This document shows, one piece after another, positions 8,299 to 14,914 of a DNA stretch of 27,454 nt. A model generated the notes under the pieces. It had not been told where the DNA came from and ran no database searches. It saw only the letters and a list, made by a program, of their open reading frames with translations. The translations under genes were made by a program, and so were the position numbers. Numbering within the stretch: the first letter of the stretch is position 1; each line of letters begins with the position of its first letter. The stretch lies in NCBI GenBank assembly GCA_900546885.1, contig UREN01000026.1, positions 1-27,454 on the forward strand, written 5' to 3'. This DNA comes from an uncultured Oscillospiraceae bacterium. GTDB taxonomy: Bacteria; Bacillota; Clostridia; Oscillospirales; Ruminococcaceae.

Positions 8299-8328
8299 AA
8301 ACAGGCGATTGGAAAGGGGGCTGGCTGA

Positions 8329-9477
8329 ATGCCGCCACAAGCAAAAGCGCTGCACGCGCTGGCAAAAAAGCGGACGGCCCGCCCGCCGCTGGATTGGCCG
8401 CTGCTTATCATTGTGCTCACGCTGGTGGGCTTTGGGCTGGTGATGTTGTTCAGCGCCAGCTACCCGGCAGGGTATTACCGCTTTGGTGACAGCTATGAGT
8501 TTATCCGCCCGCAGATGTTCTACGCGGCGGTGGGCATCATTGCCATGTTTGTCATCTCGCATATCGATTATCATATCCTGCACCGCTTTGCCTTGCCCCT
8601 GATGGCGCTTTCCATTACGCTGTTGGTTTTGGTGCTGATTATCGGCTCGGAATATAACGGTGCCAAGCGCTGGATCAATCTTGGCTTCGGCACGCTGCAG
8701 CCGTCAGAGATTGCCAAATTTGCGGTGATAGCGCTGTTTGCGCATATCATTTCCCTGAACCATGACAAAATGAAAACATTCCGCTATGGGGTGCTGCCCT
8801 TCCTGCTGGTGCTGGGCACCATTGCGGGCCTTATGTTGCTGGAGCCGCATCTCTCCGGCACCGTGATCATTTTGGGCATTGGTGCCATTATGATGTTTGT
8901 GGGCGGCACAGGGCTTGTGTGGTTTGGCCTTGGCATTGGCCTTGGCGCCGTGGGCATTGCGGGCGCCGTGCTGCTTGTGCCGGACCTTGTGCCCTACGCC
9001 ATGACCCGCATTGAAATGTGGCAAGACCCGTTTACCGACCCCAACGGATACCAAACCGTGCAAAGCTTGTATGCCATTGCCTCCGGCGGGCTGACGGGCC
9101 TGGGGATTGGAAACTCCAGACAAAAGCACTTGTATGTGCCCGAACCGTATAACGATTTTATTTTTTCCATCACCTGTGAAGAGCTTGGGTTTATTGGCGC
9201 GCTGCTGGTTATTTTTCTGTTTGTGGCCCTTTTGCTGCGCGGCATCTATGTGGCTGTAAATGCGCGGGATAAATTTGGCTCTATGCTGGTGGTGGGCGTC
9301 ATTGTGCAAATTACGCTGCAGGCGGCGCTGAATATCGCCGTGGTAACCAACACCATCCCCAATACAGGCATCAGCCTGCCGTTCTTTTCCTCGGGAGGCA
9401 CTTCGCTGGTCATGCTTTTGTGTGAAATGGGCGTAGTGCTGAACGTGTCGCGGCAAAGCGCGGTGAAACGGCTGTAA
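8329..9477 (+). CDS. ftsW: SEDS peptidoglycan polymerase FtsW
   Basis: FtsW is a polytopic glycosyltransferase that polymerises lipid II into septal glycan strands with its partner PBP. The 382-residue protein has about ten membrane segments and the SEDS signatures: LFSASYP (40-46), GAKRWINLG (111-119), LQPSEIAK (123-130), EPHLSGTVI (172-180), the loop with NDFIFSITCEELGF (275-288, catalytic-type Asp276) and GISLPFFSSGGTSL (347-360). GGAAAGGGGG at 8311-8320 supports the ATG. RodA and SpoVE are the close alternatives; the dcw context and nearby division PBP favour FtsW. A strong terminator follows. Confidence 0.94.
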   Translation: MPPQAKALHALAKKRTARPPLDWPLLIIVLTLVGFGLVMLFSASYPAGYYRFGDSYEFIRPQMFYAAVGIIAMFVISHIDYHILHRFALPLMALSITLLVLVLIIGSEYNGAKRWINLGFGTLQPSEIAKFAVIALFAHIISLNHDKMKTFRYGVLPFLLVLGTIAGLMLLEPHLSGTVIILGIGAIMMFVGGTGLVWFGLGIGLGAVGIAGAVLLVPDLVPYAMTRIEMWQDPFTDPNGYQTVQSLYAIASGGLTGLGIGNSRQKHLYVPEPYNDFIFSITCEELGFIGALLVIFLFVALLLRGIYVAVNARDKFGSMLVVGVIVQITLQAALNIAVVTNTIPNTGISLPFFSSGGTSLVMLLCEMGVVLNVSRQSAVKRL

Positions 9478-9484
9478 TATCTGC

Positions 9485-9516
9485 CCCGAAACGGCCAAAA
9501 GGCCGTTTCGGGTTTT
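9485..9516 (+). terminator. Intrinsic terminator after ftsW
   Basis: CCCGAAACGGCC (9485-9496) and GGCCGTTTCGGG (9501-9512) form a perfect 12-bp stem with an AAAA loop, followed by TTTT at 9513-9516 and another TTTT shortly after. It starts 8 bases after the ftsW stop. Confidence 0.85.
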
Positions 9517-9527
9517 CGTGCTTTTGA

Positions 9528-9559
9528 AACCCGGGCACATGAGGCCCGGTTGCCTTTTT
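9528..9559 (+). terminator. Second weaker terminator-like hairpin upstream of murG
   Basis: AACCCGGGC (9528-9536) pairs with GCCCGGTT (9544-9551), 8 pairs with one bulged C, followed after GCC by five T bases (9555-9559). It is in tandem with the stronger terminator just upstream and ends at the murG ribosome binding site. Confidence 0.45.
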
Positions 9560-9560
9560 G

Positions 9561-9578
9561 AAGGAGGAACAATTTATG
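9561..9578 (+). promoter_or_regulatory. Ribosome binding site fixing the murG start
   Basis: AAGGAGGA at 9561-9568 is 7 bases before ATG 9576. An upstream in-frame TTG at 9558 overlaps this site and cannot be the start. Confidence 0.85.
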
Positions 9579-10700
9579 AAGGTATTGATTGCGGCCGGCG
9601 GCACAGCCGGGCACATCAACCCCGCACTGGCCATTGCAGGCGAGATAAAGGCGCGGTGCCCGCAGGCAGAGGTGCACTTTGCCGGGCGCAAAAAAGGCAT
9701 GGAATATGGCCTTGTCACCAGGGCAGGCTACCCGTTCCACCCCATTGAGGTGAATGGCATTCAGCGAAAACTCACGCCGAAGAATGTGGTGCGGAACGCG
9801 GTGGCTCTGTATCATCTGGCGCTCAGTGCGCCGCGTGCCGCCGCGATTTTGAACGAGGTGCAGCCGGGCCTTGTGATTGGCGCGGGCGGCTATGTCAGCG
9901 GGCCGGTGGTGCAGGCTGCCCAGCGGCGCGGCATCCCCACGGCCATTCATGAGCAGAACGCGTTTCCGGGGGTGACGAACAAGATATTGGCAAAGCATGC
10001 CAGCGCAGTGCTGGCCGCCATGCCGGATGCGGTTGAACGCCTGGGTGCGCCGGAAAGAACCGTGGTGGTGGGCAACCCTGTGCGTGCGGAAATGTTCCGT
10101 GCCGACCGTGCGGCTGCGCGCCGGGCTCTGGGGGTGCAGCCGGGGCAGATTGTGATTGTCTCGTTTGGGGGGTCACTGGGCGCACAGGTGCTGAACGAGC
10201 GCGTGGCAGACCTGGCCGTGTGGGAACTGGCAAACCGGAATTTCCGCCACATCCACGCCACCGGCAGCATTGAAAAAGCAGATTTTGCCGCTTTAAGTGA
10301 AAAGCTTGGCATTGCGCACGACAAGCGCTTTGAGATACGGGAGTACATTGATGATATGCCCGCCCTTCTTGCGGCGGCAGATCTTGTCATCAGCCGCGCA
10401 GGCGCCCTGACACTGGCAGAGATATCTGCCGTGGGCCGGGCCAGTGTCCTGATTCCATCGCCCAATGTGGCAGAGAACCATCAATACCACAATGCCATGC
10501 AGCTTGCAAAGCTGGGTGCAGCTGTGGTTTTGGAGGAAAAGCAGCTCACAGGCGATGTGCTGGTTCAAACGGTAGACAGCTTGACGCAGGACCCCGCCCG
10601 CCTTCTGGAAATGGGTGCCAAAGCGCGGGCGCTTGCACAGCCGGATTCTTTAGAGCGCATTTGGCGTGAATTGGAGAAAATTTGCAACCCCAACACTTGA
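9576..10700 (+). CDS. murG: Lipid II synthase MurG (N-acetylglucosaminyltransferase)
   Basis: MurG is a membrane-associated GT28 enzyme that adds GlcNAc from UDP-GlcNAc to lipid I, forming lipid II. From the ATG at 9576 the protein has 374 residues. It shows the N-terminal glycine loop AAGGTAGHINPALA (6-19), VIGAGGYVSGPVV (100-112), HEQNAFPGVTN (125-135), GNPVR (166-170), the second Rossmann-domain loop SFGGSLGAQ (196-204) and the UDP-GlcNAc-binding SRAGALTLAEI followed by the PNVAENHQYHNA region. It lies between ftsW and murA but is separated from ftsW by two terminator-like hairpins, and I see no clear promoter in the gap. Confidence 0.97.
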   Translation: MKVLIAAGGTAGHINPALAIAGEIKARCPQAEVHFAGRKKGMEYGLVTRAGYPFHPIEVNGIQRKLTPKNVVRNAVALYHLALSAPRAAAILNEVQPGLVIGAGGYVSGPVVQAAQRRGIPTAIHEQNAFPGVTNKILAKHASAVLAAMPDAVERLGAPERTVVVGNPVRAEMFRADRAAARRALGVQPGQIVIVSFGGSLGAQVLNERVADLAVWELANRNFRHIHATGSIEKADFAALSEKLGIAHDKRFEIREYIDDMPALLAAADLVISRAGALTLAEISAVGRASVLIPSPNVAENHQYHNAMQLAKLGAAVVLEEKQLTGDVLVQTVDSLTQDPARLLEMGAKARALAQPDSLERIWRELEKICNPNT

Positions 10701-10712
10701 AACAGCGCCCTT

Positions 10713-10742
10713 TTCACCGAAATTGCCCCGTTTGCATAGAAT
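10713..10742 (+). promoter_or_regulatory. Possible SigA promoter upstream of murA
   Basis: TTCACC (10713-10718), an 18-base spacer and TAGAAT (10737-10742) resemble -35 and -10 boxes. It lies just after the murG stop and would give a structured murA leader of about 110 bases. The -35 matches only 4 of 6 consensus bases. Confidence 0.35.
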
Positions 10743-10749
10743 GGGCTAG

Positions 10750-10783
10750 CACCGGCGGAAAAGCACGATTTTCCTTGCCGGTG
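10750..10783 (+). other. Long hairpin in the murG-murA gap
   Basis: CACCGGCGGAAAA (10750-10762) pairs with TTTTCC-TT-GCCGGTG (10769-10783), 13 pairs with a 2-base bulge and a 6-base loop. No T tract follows, so it is more likely a leader or processing structure than a terminator. Confidence 0.5.
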
Positions 10784-10815
10784 CCGGCATCATGGCATGT
10801 GGGCAGGCCCTCGCT

Positions 10816-10850
10816 TTTCCCGCTGCGCATGATGCGCATCAAGGGGGAAA
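10816..10850 (+). other. Hairpin overlapping the murA ribosome-binding region
   Basis: TGCGCAT (10824-10830) and ATGCGCA (10832-10838) are reverse complements, and outside them TTTCCC (10816-10821) can pair with GGGAAA (10845-10850). The outer arm uses part of AAGGGGG (10841-10847), the best purine stretch before the murA ATG at 10863. Confidence 0.35.
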
Positions 10851-10862
10851 CGGGGTGTTCGG

Positions 10863-12152
10863 ATGCAAGCGCTGAACGTTTGGGGGGCACATGGGCTTCA
10901 TGGCACTGTGCGGGTGCCCGGTGCGAAAAACAGTGCATTGCCGCTTTTGGCGGCATCCCTTCTTTGTACACAGGCGGTGGCTCTGGAAAATGTGCCGGGC
11001 CTGACAGACGTGGCGTGTGCCGTGCACATTTTGCGGGCACTGGGCTGCGGGGTGCGCGGGCCTCACAAAGGCGTGGTGGATGTGCTGCCCGCCAGCGAGC
11101 CAGGCAGCACCGTGCCACAGGAAGATATGTGTGCCATGCGCTCTTCGCTGTTCTTTCTGGCACCCATGCTGGTGCGGGCCGGGCAGGCGTGCATTGGCCT
11201 GCCTGGCGGCTGTAAACTTGGCGCGCGGCCCATTGATATGCATCTGAAAGGCCTTGCCCAGATGGGTGCACAGGTGGAGGAAAATGGTGCCTCACTTTTC
11301 CTGCGGGCCCCGCGCGGGCTGCAGGGGGCAGATATCACGTTGCGCTTTCCCAGCGTGGGGGCCAGCGAAACACTTCTGATGGCCGCTGTATGTGCAAAGG
11401 GAATGACGGTGCTGCGCGGCGCGGCCACAGAGCCGGAAGTGCAGGACCTTGCTCATTTCCTGTGTAAAGCCGGGGCCAGCATAGAAGGCATTGGCACACG
11501 CACCCTGCGGGTGATGGGCAGGCCGCAGCTGGGCGGCGCAAGGCATACGGTGTGTGCAGACCGCATTGTGGCCTCTACCGCCCTGTGCGCCGTGGCAGCA
11601 TGCGGCGGAAATATCTGCCTTGTTGGCGAGAACGGCACGCATATCGCGGCGCTGCTGCATATTCTGCGGCGCATGGGGTGCGATGTGTGCCGCACCCCCG
11701 GCGGCCTTTTGATGGCAAGGCAGGGGCGGCTTTGCGCGGCGGGCGCCCTGTATACCGATGTTTACCCGGCGCTGGCCACCGATGCGGCGCCATTGCTTGC
11801 AGCCACATTTTTGAAAAGCGAGGGCTTTTCCGCCGTGACAGATACTGTTTTTGAAAACCGCTTTGCCTGTGCGGAAGGGTTTTCCGCCATGGGCGGCAAC
11901 GTAAAGGTGTCGGGCCGCACCCTGCTGGCAAAAGGCAGGCGCAGGCTGCATGCGGCCGATGTGGCCGCGCCGGATTTGCGCGGCGGCGCGGCTTTGTGTA
12001 TTGCGGCGCTGTGTGCAGATGGGAAAAGCACCATCCGCCAGGCACATCATATTGCCCGCGGCTATGAAGATATGGCGGCATTGCTGAACGGAATGGGTGC
12101 GCGGGCCGAATGGTGTGAAAAAGAGGCCCCGCAGATGGCGGCAAACGCCTGA
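10863..12152 (+). CDS. murA: UDP-GlcNAc 1-carboxyvinyltransferase MurA
   Basis: MurA transfers enolpyruvate from PEP to UDP-GlcNAc, the first committed step of peptidoglycan synthesis and the target of fosfomycin. The 429-residue protein has the EPSP-synthase-type two-domain fold: GAKNSALPLL (20-29, with the Lys22/Asn23 substrate site), MRSSLFFLAP (92-101), the catalytic loop LPGGCKLGARPID (113-125) with Cys117, and TDTVFENRF in the second domain. The active-site cysteine is present, so fosfomycin sensitivity at target level is expected. The sequence is rich in cysteine and the TDVYPALATDAAPL segment is divergent. Bacillota often carry two MurA paralogues; this is the dcw-linked copy. The ribosome binding site is weak and may be folded. 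Confidence 0.95.
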   Translation: MQALNVWGAHGLHGTVRVPGAKNSALPLLAASLLCTQAVALENVPGLTDVACAVHILRALGCGVRGPHKGVVDVLPASEPGSTVPQEDMCAMRSSLFFLAPMLVRAGQACIGLPGGCKLGARPIDMHLKGLAQMGAQVEENGASLFLRAPRGLQGADITLRFPSVGASETLLMAAVCAKGMTVLRGAATEPEVQDLAHFLCKAGASIEGIGTRTLRVMGRPQLGGARHTVCADRIVASTALCAVAACGGNICLVGENGTHIAALLHILRRMGCDVCRTPGGLLMARQGRLCAAGALYTDVYPALATDAAPLLAATFLKSEGFSAVTDTVFENRFACAEGFSAMGGNVKVSGRTLLAKGRRRLHAADVAAPDLRGGAALCIAALCADGKSTIRQAHHIARGYEDMAALLNGMGARAEWCEKEAPQMAANA

Positions 12153-12214
12153 ATGCAGCCCAAAAGGCGGGCAGCGCCGGGCCCAAACACAACATCAGGA
12201 AAGGAGGCATGCGC

Positions 12215-13498
12215 ATGGCACAGCAAAAGCGGCCCCAAAGGCCAGTATATCCGCAGGAAGAGCGAACGGCCAAGCGCATGCCGCAGCGCCCGGTATACAG
12301 TGAGGAATACCCGCCGCCGCACCAGAGGCGAAAGGCGCCAACCCGCGTGGATTACAGCGGCATTTCCCCCATCATTACCAGGCGAAAAGAACCGCAGGCG
12401 GCGCCGTTTGTGAATGACCTGCCTGCCCGCCGCATCGCAGCGCCACAGGCGGCACCTTCGCCCACTCCGCCGCCTCGCAGGCAAACGGGTTCCGGCGCGC
12501 AGGCGCCCTCGCAGCAGCGCGCTTCCCGCACAGGCACAGCGCAGCAGGCGGCAGCTGCCACGCGGCGGCAGCCAGAGCGGCAGCGCACCTGGCATGATGA
12601 TGCGGCCCCACCGGCGCGCCTTAAGCCGCATGCCCCTGTATATGACCAAAACGCCGGCCGCTCTGCGGCACGGCATGACCGCCCGGCACCGAAAAAAAGA
12701 CGCAGGCGCAAACGTCCGCTTACACCAAGGCAGAAAAGGCTGCGCGGCGTTTTGATTGGAGGCACCCTGTGCCTTGCTGCTCTGGTTGCGGGTGCCTTGT
12801 TCAGCATGAAAGTGTTGTTCAAACTTTCCAATATTGAAGTGCGCCAGCCAGAGGAAGAAACCACGGTATACTCTGATGAACAGATTACGGCTGCCCTTGG
12901 GCTGGAGATGGGCACGCAGCTTTTTTCCATCGACTTGGAACAGGCAACACAAACGTTAAGCACGGCACTGCCCTACCTGCGGGAAGTGCAGGTGAGGCGC
13001 AGGCTGCCTGCCACGCTGGTGGTCAGTGTGCAGCCCGCGCACGAAACCTATGCGGTTGCTTACGAGGGCGGCTGGGCCGTGGTAAGCGAAGACCTTAAAG
13101 TTTTGCGCCTTTCGGCAGAGCAGCCGCAGGGCATAGCCGCTGTCACCGGGCTGGAGGCTTCTGCGCCCGCGGAAGGGCAGCCGCTGCAGGTGGCCCAGGC
13201 AGATAAGATGGAAGCCCTGCAAACTCTGCAGGCCCAGGCCCAGGCGGCCGGGCTGGAACAGCTGACAGCCATCGATATGACAAGCCTTTCGGAAGTGAGC
13301 GCCGTATATGCCGGCCGCGTAAAAATCACCTTTGGAACGATGAACGATATCGAATACAAGTGCAGCTGGGCGGCACGCCTTCTGCTGGGCGAAGATGACA
13401 GTGCCATGATTGGAGAACATGAGACCGGCACGCTGGATGTGAGCCACCGCACACAAGATGGAAAGGGACAGGCTATTTGGCGCGCAGGCGCCATTTGA
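12215..13498 (+). CDS. ftsQ: Cell division protein FtsQ/DivIB with a long disordered N-terminal tail
   Basis: FtsQ/DivIB is a bitopic divisome protein that scaffolds FtsL and DivIC. ATG 12215 is preferred because AAGGAGG (12201-12207) is 7 bases away; ATG 12209 is too close. The protein is 427 residues, long for the family. Residues 1-175 are a cytoplasmic tail rich in Pro, Arg, Gln and Ala, with three PVY motifs (RPVYPQEE, RPVYSEEY, APVYDQN) and a strongly basic PKKRRRRKRP stretch just before the single membrane helix (about 178-200). The POTRA domain follows (FKLSNIEVRQ to LVVSVQPAHETYA, about 202-280), then the beta domain. Only the POTRA and beta parts are conserved in the family; the tail is variable. 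Confidence 0.88.
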   Translation: MAQQKRPQRPVYPQEERTAKRMPQRPVYSEEYPPPHQRRKAPTRVDYSGISPIITRRKEPQAAPFVNDLPARRIAAPQAAPSPTPPPRRQTGSGAQAPSQQRASRTGTAQQAAAATRRQPERQRTWHDDAAPPARLKPHAPVYDQNAGRSAARHDRPAPKKRRRRKRPLTPRQKRLRGVLIGGTLCLAALVAGALFSMKVLFKLSNIEVRQPEEETTVYSDEQITAALGLEMGTQLFSIDLEQATQTLSTALPYLREVQVRRRLPATLVVSVQPAHETYAVAYEGGWAVVSEDLKVLRLSAEQPQGIAAVTGLEASAPAEGQPLQVAQADKMEALQTLQAQAQAAGLEQLTAIDMTSLSEVSAVYAGRVKITFGTMNDIEYKCSWAARLLLGEDDSAMIGEHETGTLDVSHRTQDGKGQAIWRAGAI

Positions 13499-13585
13499 CA
13501 TGGTTGAAAGGGGAAACACTTTACAGCTTGGCGGCCGCAAAATGGCCTGAAAATGGAAAACCCTTTACAGAAAATCGGAAAAGTA

Positions 13586-13620
13586 TTGAAATTGCGTGTG
13601 AAATCTGCTATCCTTATAAA
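13586..13620 (+). promoter_or_regulatory. SigA promoter for ftsZ
   Basis: TTGAAA (13586-13591), a 17-base spacer and TATCCT (13609-13614), preceded by an extended -10 TG. An overlapping alternative is TTGCGT (13592-13597), 17 bases and TATAAA (13615-13620). The stretch is visibly AT-rich against its GC-rich surroundings and lies 41-75 bases upstream of the ftsZ start. Confidence 0.65.
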
Positions 13621-13646
13621 TAATGTAAACTACACGAGTTGTCTTT

Positions 13647-13663
13647 TAGGAGGAGTACCTGTG
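13647..13663 (+). promoter_or_regulatory. Ribosome binding site fixing a GTG start for ftsZ
   Basis: TTAGGAGGAG (about 13647-13655) sits 5 bases before GTG 13661, where the conserved FtsZ N-terminus begins. An in-frame ATG at 13553 lies upstream of the promoter-like boxes and lacks a ribosome binding site. Confidence 0.85.
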
Positions 13664-14839
13664 GCTTTCATCCTGGATGTAGAAAATGAAAATATCACTA
13701 ATATCAAAGTGGTAGGTGTTGGTGGCGGCGGCGGCAACGCGGTGAACCGGATGGTTACCAGCGGCCTGCGCGGCGTGGAGTTCATCAGCATGAATACGGA
13801 CCAGCAGGCCCTGTACGCCTCGAAGGCGACGCAGAAGGTTCAGCTTGGCGCCAAACTTACCAAGGGGCGCGGTGCCGGCGCAAACCCTGAGATTGGCCAG
13901 CGCAGCGCAGAAGAGAGCCGCGACGAGATCGCAGCCGCGCTGAAAGGCGCGCAGATGGCTTTCATTACGGCAGGCATGGGCGGCGGCACCGGCACAGGTG
14001 CGGCGCCGGTGGTTGCAGAGGTTGCCAAAGAGCTTGGTATTCTGACGGTGGGCATCGTCACAAAACCCTTTGCCTTCGAGGGCAAGCGCAAGCTGAATAT
14101 TGCCGAAATTGGCATTGAGGGCCTGCTTGACCGGGTGGATTCTTTGATTGTCATCCCGAACGAGCGCCTGAAACTGATCAGCCAGGAAAAAATTACCCTG
14201 CTGAATGCCTTTGAGGCGGCCGATAATGTTCTGCGCCAGGGTGTGGAGAGCATTTCTGCCCTGATCAATGTGGCGGCCTTCATCAACCTCGACTTTGCCG
14301 ATGTGCGCAGCATCATGAAGGATGCGGGCTATGCCCATATGGGCGTGGGCCGCGCAAAAGGTGTGAACAAGGCGGAAGATGCAGCCAATGCCGCCGTGTC
14401 CAGCCCCTTGCTGGAGACAAGCATCTCCGGCGCGCGCGGTGTCATCATCAACATTACTTCCTCGCCCGATATTGGCCTGGATGATGTAGAGCGTGCCGCC
14501 ACACTCATCACAAATTCGGCGCACCCGGATGCGAACATCATTTGGGGCGCGGCTTTTGATGAATCTATGAAAGACGAAATGTGCATTACGGTAATCGCCA
14601 CGGGCTTCGAAGCGGGCGCGGGCGAGGCCGAGGCTGTGCCTGCCGCCGCGGTTGCCGGCCATGAAGCGGCCCAGCAATATGCCTTTACCAGTGAAAAAGC
14701 GCCCGTGCAGCAGGCACAGCCTGTAGCACAGCCACAGCCGGAGCCGGTGGCGGCGCCCGCCCCGGTGGCACCTGCGCCGGAACCGGAGGACGCTTTTAAC
14801 CTGGATGATATCCTTACGGTGTTGAATAACCGGCACTAA
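13661..14839 (+). CDS. ftsZ: Cell division GTPase FtsZ
   Basis: FtsZ is the tubulin-like GTPase that polymerises into the Z ring. With the GTG start the protein has 392 residues. It shows [17 protein letters not shown] (15-31), the T3-type loop residues MNTDQQAL, the tubulin signature [10 protein letters not shown] (about 106-115), the T7 catalytic loop [11 protein letters not shown] and the C-terminal beta domain. The globular part is followed by an Ala/Pro/Gln/Glu-rich linker and the final peptide [16 protein letters not shown]. The usual C-terminal docking peptide ends in a D/E-I-P-x-F-L-type core followed by basic residues; here that Pro-x-Phe core is absent. The gene has its own promoter-like region and is followed by a terminator. 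No ftsA or sepF is in the window. Confidence 0.98.
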   Translation: MAFILDVENENITNIKVVGVGGGGGNAVNRMVTSGLRGVEFISMNTDQQALYASKATQKVQLGAKLTKGRGAGANPEIGQRSAEESRDEIAAALKGAQMAFITAGMGGGTGTGAAPVVAEVAKELGILTVGIVTKPFAFEGKRKLNIAEIGIEGLLDRVDSLIVIPNERLKLISQEKITLLNAFEAADNVLRQGVESISALINVAAFINLDFADVRSIMKDAGYAHMGVGRAKGVNKAEDAANAAVSSPLLETSISGARGVIINITSSPDIGLDDVERAATLITNSAHPDANIIWGAAFDESMKDEMCITVIATGFEAGAGEAEAVPAAAVAGHEAAQQYAFTSEKAPVQQAQPVAQPQPEPVAAPAPVAPAPEPEDAFNLDDILTVLNNRH

Positions 14840-14847
14840 CCGCATTG

Positions 14848-14872
14848 AGCGGGGCGTTGCGCCCCGCTTTTT
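14848..14872 (+). terminator. Intrinsic terminator after ftsZ
   Basis: AGCGGGGCG (14848-14856) and CGCCCCGCT (14860-14868) form a perfect 9-bp stem with a TTG loop, running into TTTTT (14868-14872). It starts 9 bases after the ftsZ stop. Confidence 0.85.
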
Positions 14873-14894
14873 GCCTTGCTTTTACTCTCTTGGC

Positions 14895-14914
14895 AAAGGA
14901 GGTGCGCGTTGGTG
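14895..14914 (+). promoter_or_regulatory. Strong ribosome binding site for the DivIVA-like gene
   Basis: AAAGGAGGTG (14895-14904) is a near-perfect Shine-Dalgarno sequence. It serves GTG 14912 (9 bases after GGAGG) or, less likely, TTG 14909. Confidence 0.75.

Noticed and set aside
7252..8583. Long minus-strand open frame (443 codons) opposite mraY and ftsW
   Set aside because: It is the antisense of strongly conserved mraY/ftsW sequence, is rich in His/Arg/Gln as expected for GC-rich antisense frames, and shows no family motif or ribosome binding site.
13553..13660. A 36-residue N-terminal extension of FtsZ from ATG 13553
   Set aside because: It includes the promoter-like boxes, lacks a ribosome binding site and is not seen in the FtsZ family; GTG 13661 has a strong site.
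13646..14845. Minus-strand open frame (399 codons) opposite ftsZ
   Set aside because: It mirrors the conserved ftsZ gene and has no recognisable domain or start signal.
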